Shown here: one piece after another, positions 6,417-8,531 of the stretch
Numbering within the stretch: position 1 is the first letter of the stretch
How the letters are laid out: the number at the start of each line of letters is the position of its first letter
From: JANXVV01 sp038230975
GTDB taxonomy: Bacteria > Planctomycetota > Phycisphaerae > Tepidisphaerales > Tepidisphaeraceae
DNA: 8,531 bases
Assembly (NCBI GenBank): GCA_038230975.1
Contig: JBBRMF010000229.1
Span: forward strand, 1 to 8,531
Direction: 5' to 3'
Made by a program: the position numbers and the translations under genes
Notes under the pieces: model-generated
The model's input: the letters and a program-made list of their open reading frames with translations, nothing else
What the model was told of the DNA's origin: nothing
Databases searched by the model: none

Positions 6417-8531
6417 TCACAACCCACCCATCGTCGCATTCGGGAACAACGGCAGCGAACGAACGCGAGTGCCAACGAGTTTGAAATACGCATTCGCCAG
6501 CGCCGGAGCGAGCGTCGGCACGCCTAGTTCACCGACACCACCGATATTTTTCGTGCGATCGGCGACGGCGGGGCTGGGGATGTAGGTCACCGCAACCTGC
6601 GGCATTTCACCGAGGCGGATCATGCGGCTGTTGTTGAAATTTTTCGCCGTCGCGGCACCGTTCACGAAGGTCTGCTTCCCATATAAAGCGGCGTTCAGGC
6701 CGTGCACCACACCTCCGATGAGTTGCGTTTCGACTTGGCCGGGATTGACGACGAGATAGCAATCGATCGCCACGGATACCTTGTTAACGGTCACGCTGGT
6801 TGTGGTGGCGGCGGAAATCTCAACGACCTCGGCGACGATGCTGTTGAACGCCGTGCCGATCGCAATCCCGCGGGCGTGACCGGCGGGTACCGGGGTGTTC
6901 CAACCTCCCAGAGTAGCCGCCGCGTCCAATACGGCGATCCAACGCGGATCGGTTAGTAGGTTGCGACGATATAGGTAGGGATCGATCCCGGCTGCTGTGG
7001 CCATCTCGTCGATCATGCACTCGACCCCAAATGTGTTGAGCGAGGCACCGACCGATCGCCAGAAACCAACGGGGATCTTGGCTGTGTGCGTGACATATTC
7101 CACCGCGCGTGTGCCAAAGTTGTAGGGTAACGACTGAGCACCCTCAATACCTTGGCTGTCACCCTTTGGCCCGAGCACGAAACCGCGCTGAGCCAATATC
7201 GATGGAGAGACATTTCGATAGGTCCAACCGAGGACCGCGCCGGTGGAATCGATCCCCGCCCTGGCGTGCATGATGGCCATCGGTCGATATTGATCGTGCG
7301 TGAAATCTTCTTCGCGAGGCCACATCAGCTTGATAGGCCGCCGAACCACCATCGCGGCCTGGACTGCCTGACTGATGAAATCCACCTCCGCCTTGCGACC
7401 CAGGCCGCCTCCCAGGTAGGTCGTATGGATCGTCACCTGCGAAGAGCTCATCCCCGTGAGAGCCATTACCAGTGTAAGGGCGGTTTTGGCCGACTGCGTG
7501 GGGGCGTAGACATCGCATTTCACACCGGCCACATAGTCTACCGTGCAGTTCAGCACTTCCATCGTGGCGTGGGCAACGTAGGGAAGAATGTAGGTTGCAT
7601 CAACCACGGTAGGGGCGGTGGCGATGGCGGCATTGGCGGTGGGGGCATCGCCTTCGACGGTATAAAGCGTCCCGGGCGGATTTGCAGCACCGGCAAGATA
7701 CGGCGTGGCGGATGCGGCAAGGGCTTGACCATCGGCGATGAACTGAGCCGTGTTGAGCGCGGCTGCGTTAGCCGGGGCATTCCAACGGAGTGCCATGCGA
7801 TTAGCCGCCTGCCACGTGTCCCATGTATTTGAGCCTACCACGACCACCGCATTCACATTCCCAGTGGCTTCCAATCCGCGAGCAACCGACGCAACTACCT
7901 TGGTCGGAATCACAGAAGGGATCGACGACGAAACGGCTGAGGGTGTCGGCGGGGCGACAATTAGCGGGATCGAATTGCCGTTGCCCGACTTCGCGATGGC
8001 CACATCGGAAACGGTCACCATTCCGTTACGATTGAAGTCTGCGACGGAGGTAATATCCACGGTTGAGTTAATGGCTAGTTTGGTGACTGCGATGTCCGTC
8101 GTGTTGACGATGGCCGCGTTGGTGTGCTTGCCCGTGCAACCGATCAAATTTCCGAAATAGAAGATATCGTCAGCGGTGAGCGCGGTGTTTGCGTTGGCTT
8201 TGACGGTGATCTTCAACCACTGGTTGACGATCGAGCGGTCGGTGAATGTCAGCGTGATTCGATCTGCCGAACCAAGGCCGGCAGTGAGGCGCACGCTGAC
8301 CGTTGCCGGCGTCACAGTCGTCGTCCACGTCGTGGGATCGGCTGAATTACCGGCAACGCAAACAAAGTCCGACGCGGAAAGTGTTACGCCGGCTGGCAAA
8401 GTTCGAATGTCGACCATGACCCCGTTAATCCCTTTGTCGTAGCTGGTGTAGTTGGCAAATGTCGCTGATCGACCGGGAAGCAGGGAGGTCTTATCGGTCG
8501 CAATCGCACTGTCATCGGCGGCCGTCGGGGC
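6417..8531 (-). CDS. Secreted dockerin-like module fused to IorB-type molybdopterin oxidoreductase, N-terminus outside window
   Basis: The frame is open from base 8531 to the TGA at 6417-6419, giving 704 visible residues; the true start lies beyond the right edge. Numbering here is from the Met at 8417, so 38 further residues precede it. Residues -38 to about 144 form a planctomycete secreted-protein module ending in a dockerin-like repeat. A Pro/Ser-rich linker follows (about 145-172). From about 174 to the end the protein matches the beta (large) subunit of isoquinoline 1-oxidoreductase-like xanthine dehydrogenase-family enzymes, which hydroxylate N-heterocycles or oxidise aldehydes at a molybdenum cofactor outside the cytoplasm. 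Motifs include 'NTWDTWQAANRMALRWN' (197-213), 'PYVAHATMEVLNCT' (279-292), 'YAPTQ' (304-308), 'GGGLGRKAEVDF' (336-347), 'WPREEDFTHDQYRP' (366-379), 'GFWRSVGASLN' (451-461) and 'GGVGELGVP' (626-634), where E630 corresponds to the catalytic glutamate. The normal N-terminal 150-200 residues of the subunit are not seen before the linker. No iron-sulfur (IorA) partner is visible. Family recognition is firm; activity is uncertain. Confidence 0.85.
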   Translation of the reverse strand, partial: APTAADDSAIATDKTSLLPGRSATFANYTSYDKGINGVMVDIRTLPAGVTLSASDFVCVAGNSADPTTWTTTVTPATVSVRLTAGLGSADRITLTFTDRSIVNQWLKITVKANANTALTADDIFYFGNLIGCTGKHTNAAIVNTTDIAVTKLAINSTVDITSVADFNRNGMVTVSDVAIAKSGNGNSIPLIVAPPTPSAVSSSIPSVIPTKVVASVARGLEATGNVNAVVVVGSNTWDTWQAANRMALRWNAPANAAALNTAQFIADGQALAASATPYLAGAANPPGTLYTVEGDAPTANAAIATAPTVVDATYILPYVAHATMEVLNCTVDYVAGVKCDVYAPTQSAKTALTLVMALTGMSSSQVTIHTTYLGGGLGRKAEVDFISQAVQAAMVVRRPIKLMWPREEDFTHDQYRPMAIMHARAGIDSTGAVLGWTYRNVSPSILAQRGFVLGPKGDSQGIEGAQSLPYNFGTRAVEYVTHTAKIPVGFWRSVGASLNTFGVECMIDEMATAAGIDPYLYRRNLLTDPRWIAVLDAAATLGGWNTPVPAGHARGIAIGTAFNSIVAEVVEISAATTTSVTVNKVSVAIDCYLVVNPGQVETQLIGGVVHGLNAALYGKQTFVNGAATAKNFNNSRMIRLGEMPQVAVTYIPSPAVADRTKNIGGVGELGVPTLAPALANAYFKLVGTRVRSLPLFPNATMGGL
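7986..8531 (-). other. Planctomycete secreted-protein module with dockerin-like repeat (domain of the preceding CDS)
   Basis: The first visible residues read 'DDSAIATDKTSLLPGRSATF' and lead into 'ANYTSYDKGINGVMVDIRTL', then a beta-rich segment with 'RITLTFTDRSIVNQWLKITV' and 'DDIFYFGNLIG'. A pair of dockerin-like units follows: 'NAAIVNTTDIAVTK' (100-113) and 'ADFNRNGMVTVSDVAIAKS' (126-144). The second has the calcium-loop pattern D127, N129, N131, G132, V134, D138. I know this module as a recurrent C-terminal segment of large exported planctomycete proteins, where it usually ends the protein. Here it is internal, followed by a linker and the oxidoreductase region. Confidence 0.75.

Noticed and set aside
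7152..7832. A 226-codon plus-strand open frame
   Set aside because: It lies wholly antisense to the oxidoreductase region, whose motifs are clear; its Arg/Gly/His-rich translation is the typical shadow of GC-rich coding DNA.

Overview
The window looks like chromosomal DNA from a planctomycete, probably of the Gemmata/Isosphaera type. The main evidence is the protein fragment at the right edge. It carries the secreted-protein module typical of that phylum ('DKTSLLPGRSATFANYTSYDKGINGV'-like text followed by a dockerin-like Asp/Asn repeat). A PilM-type gene enlarged into a long fusion protein followed by poorly conserved membrane genes also fits. This placement is inferred from family recognition, not from a database search.

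Left block (1-4120, all minus strand): three consecutive genes that look like one transcription unit for a type IV pilus / type II secretion-like inner-membrane platform. The first transcribed gene (4120-1940) fuses a PilM-like actin-fold ATPase to a PilN-like membrane protein. The second (1860-535) is a single-pass membrane protein with a PilO-like C-terminal domain. The third (432 to beyond base 1) is another single-pass membrane protein that I do not recognise, and it is cut by the window edge. Together they would form a cytoplasmic actin-like ring tied through the membrane to periplasmic alpha/beta domains.

Middle (4121-5940): a 296-base divergent intergenic region holds a very GC-rich perfect hairpin that resembles a dispersed REP-type element, and a 9-bp inverted repeat that ends seven bases before the next start codon. 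The plus-strand gene that follows is a radical-SAM tRNA methylthiotransferase of the MtaB type, with all six cluster cysteines and unusual insertions in its N-terminal half.

Right block (5941-8531): a 476-base convergent gap has no convincing gene beyond a possible 25-codon ORF overlapping the mtaB stop. It is followed by the 3' part of a minus-strand gene that enters from the right edge. This gene encodes a planctomycete dockerin-like secreted-protein module joined in frame to the C-terminal two thirds of an isoquinoline 1-oxidoreductase beta-subunit-like molybdopterin enzyme. The junction falls inside the oxidoreductase fold, and the normal N-terminal part of the enzyme is not visible. This domain arrangement is the most unusual thing in the window. 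No RNA genes, CRISPR arrays, insertion sequences or phage genes were seen.
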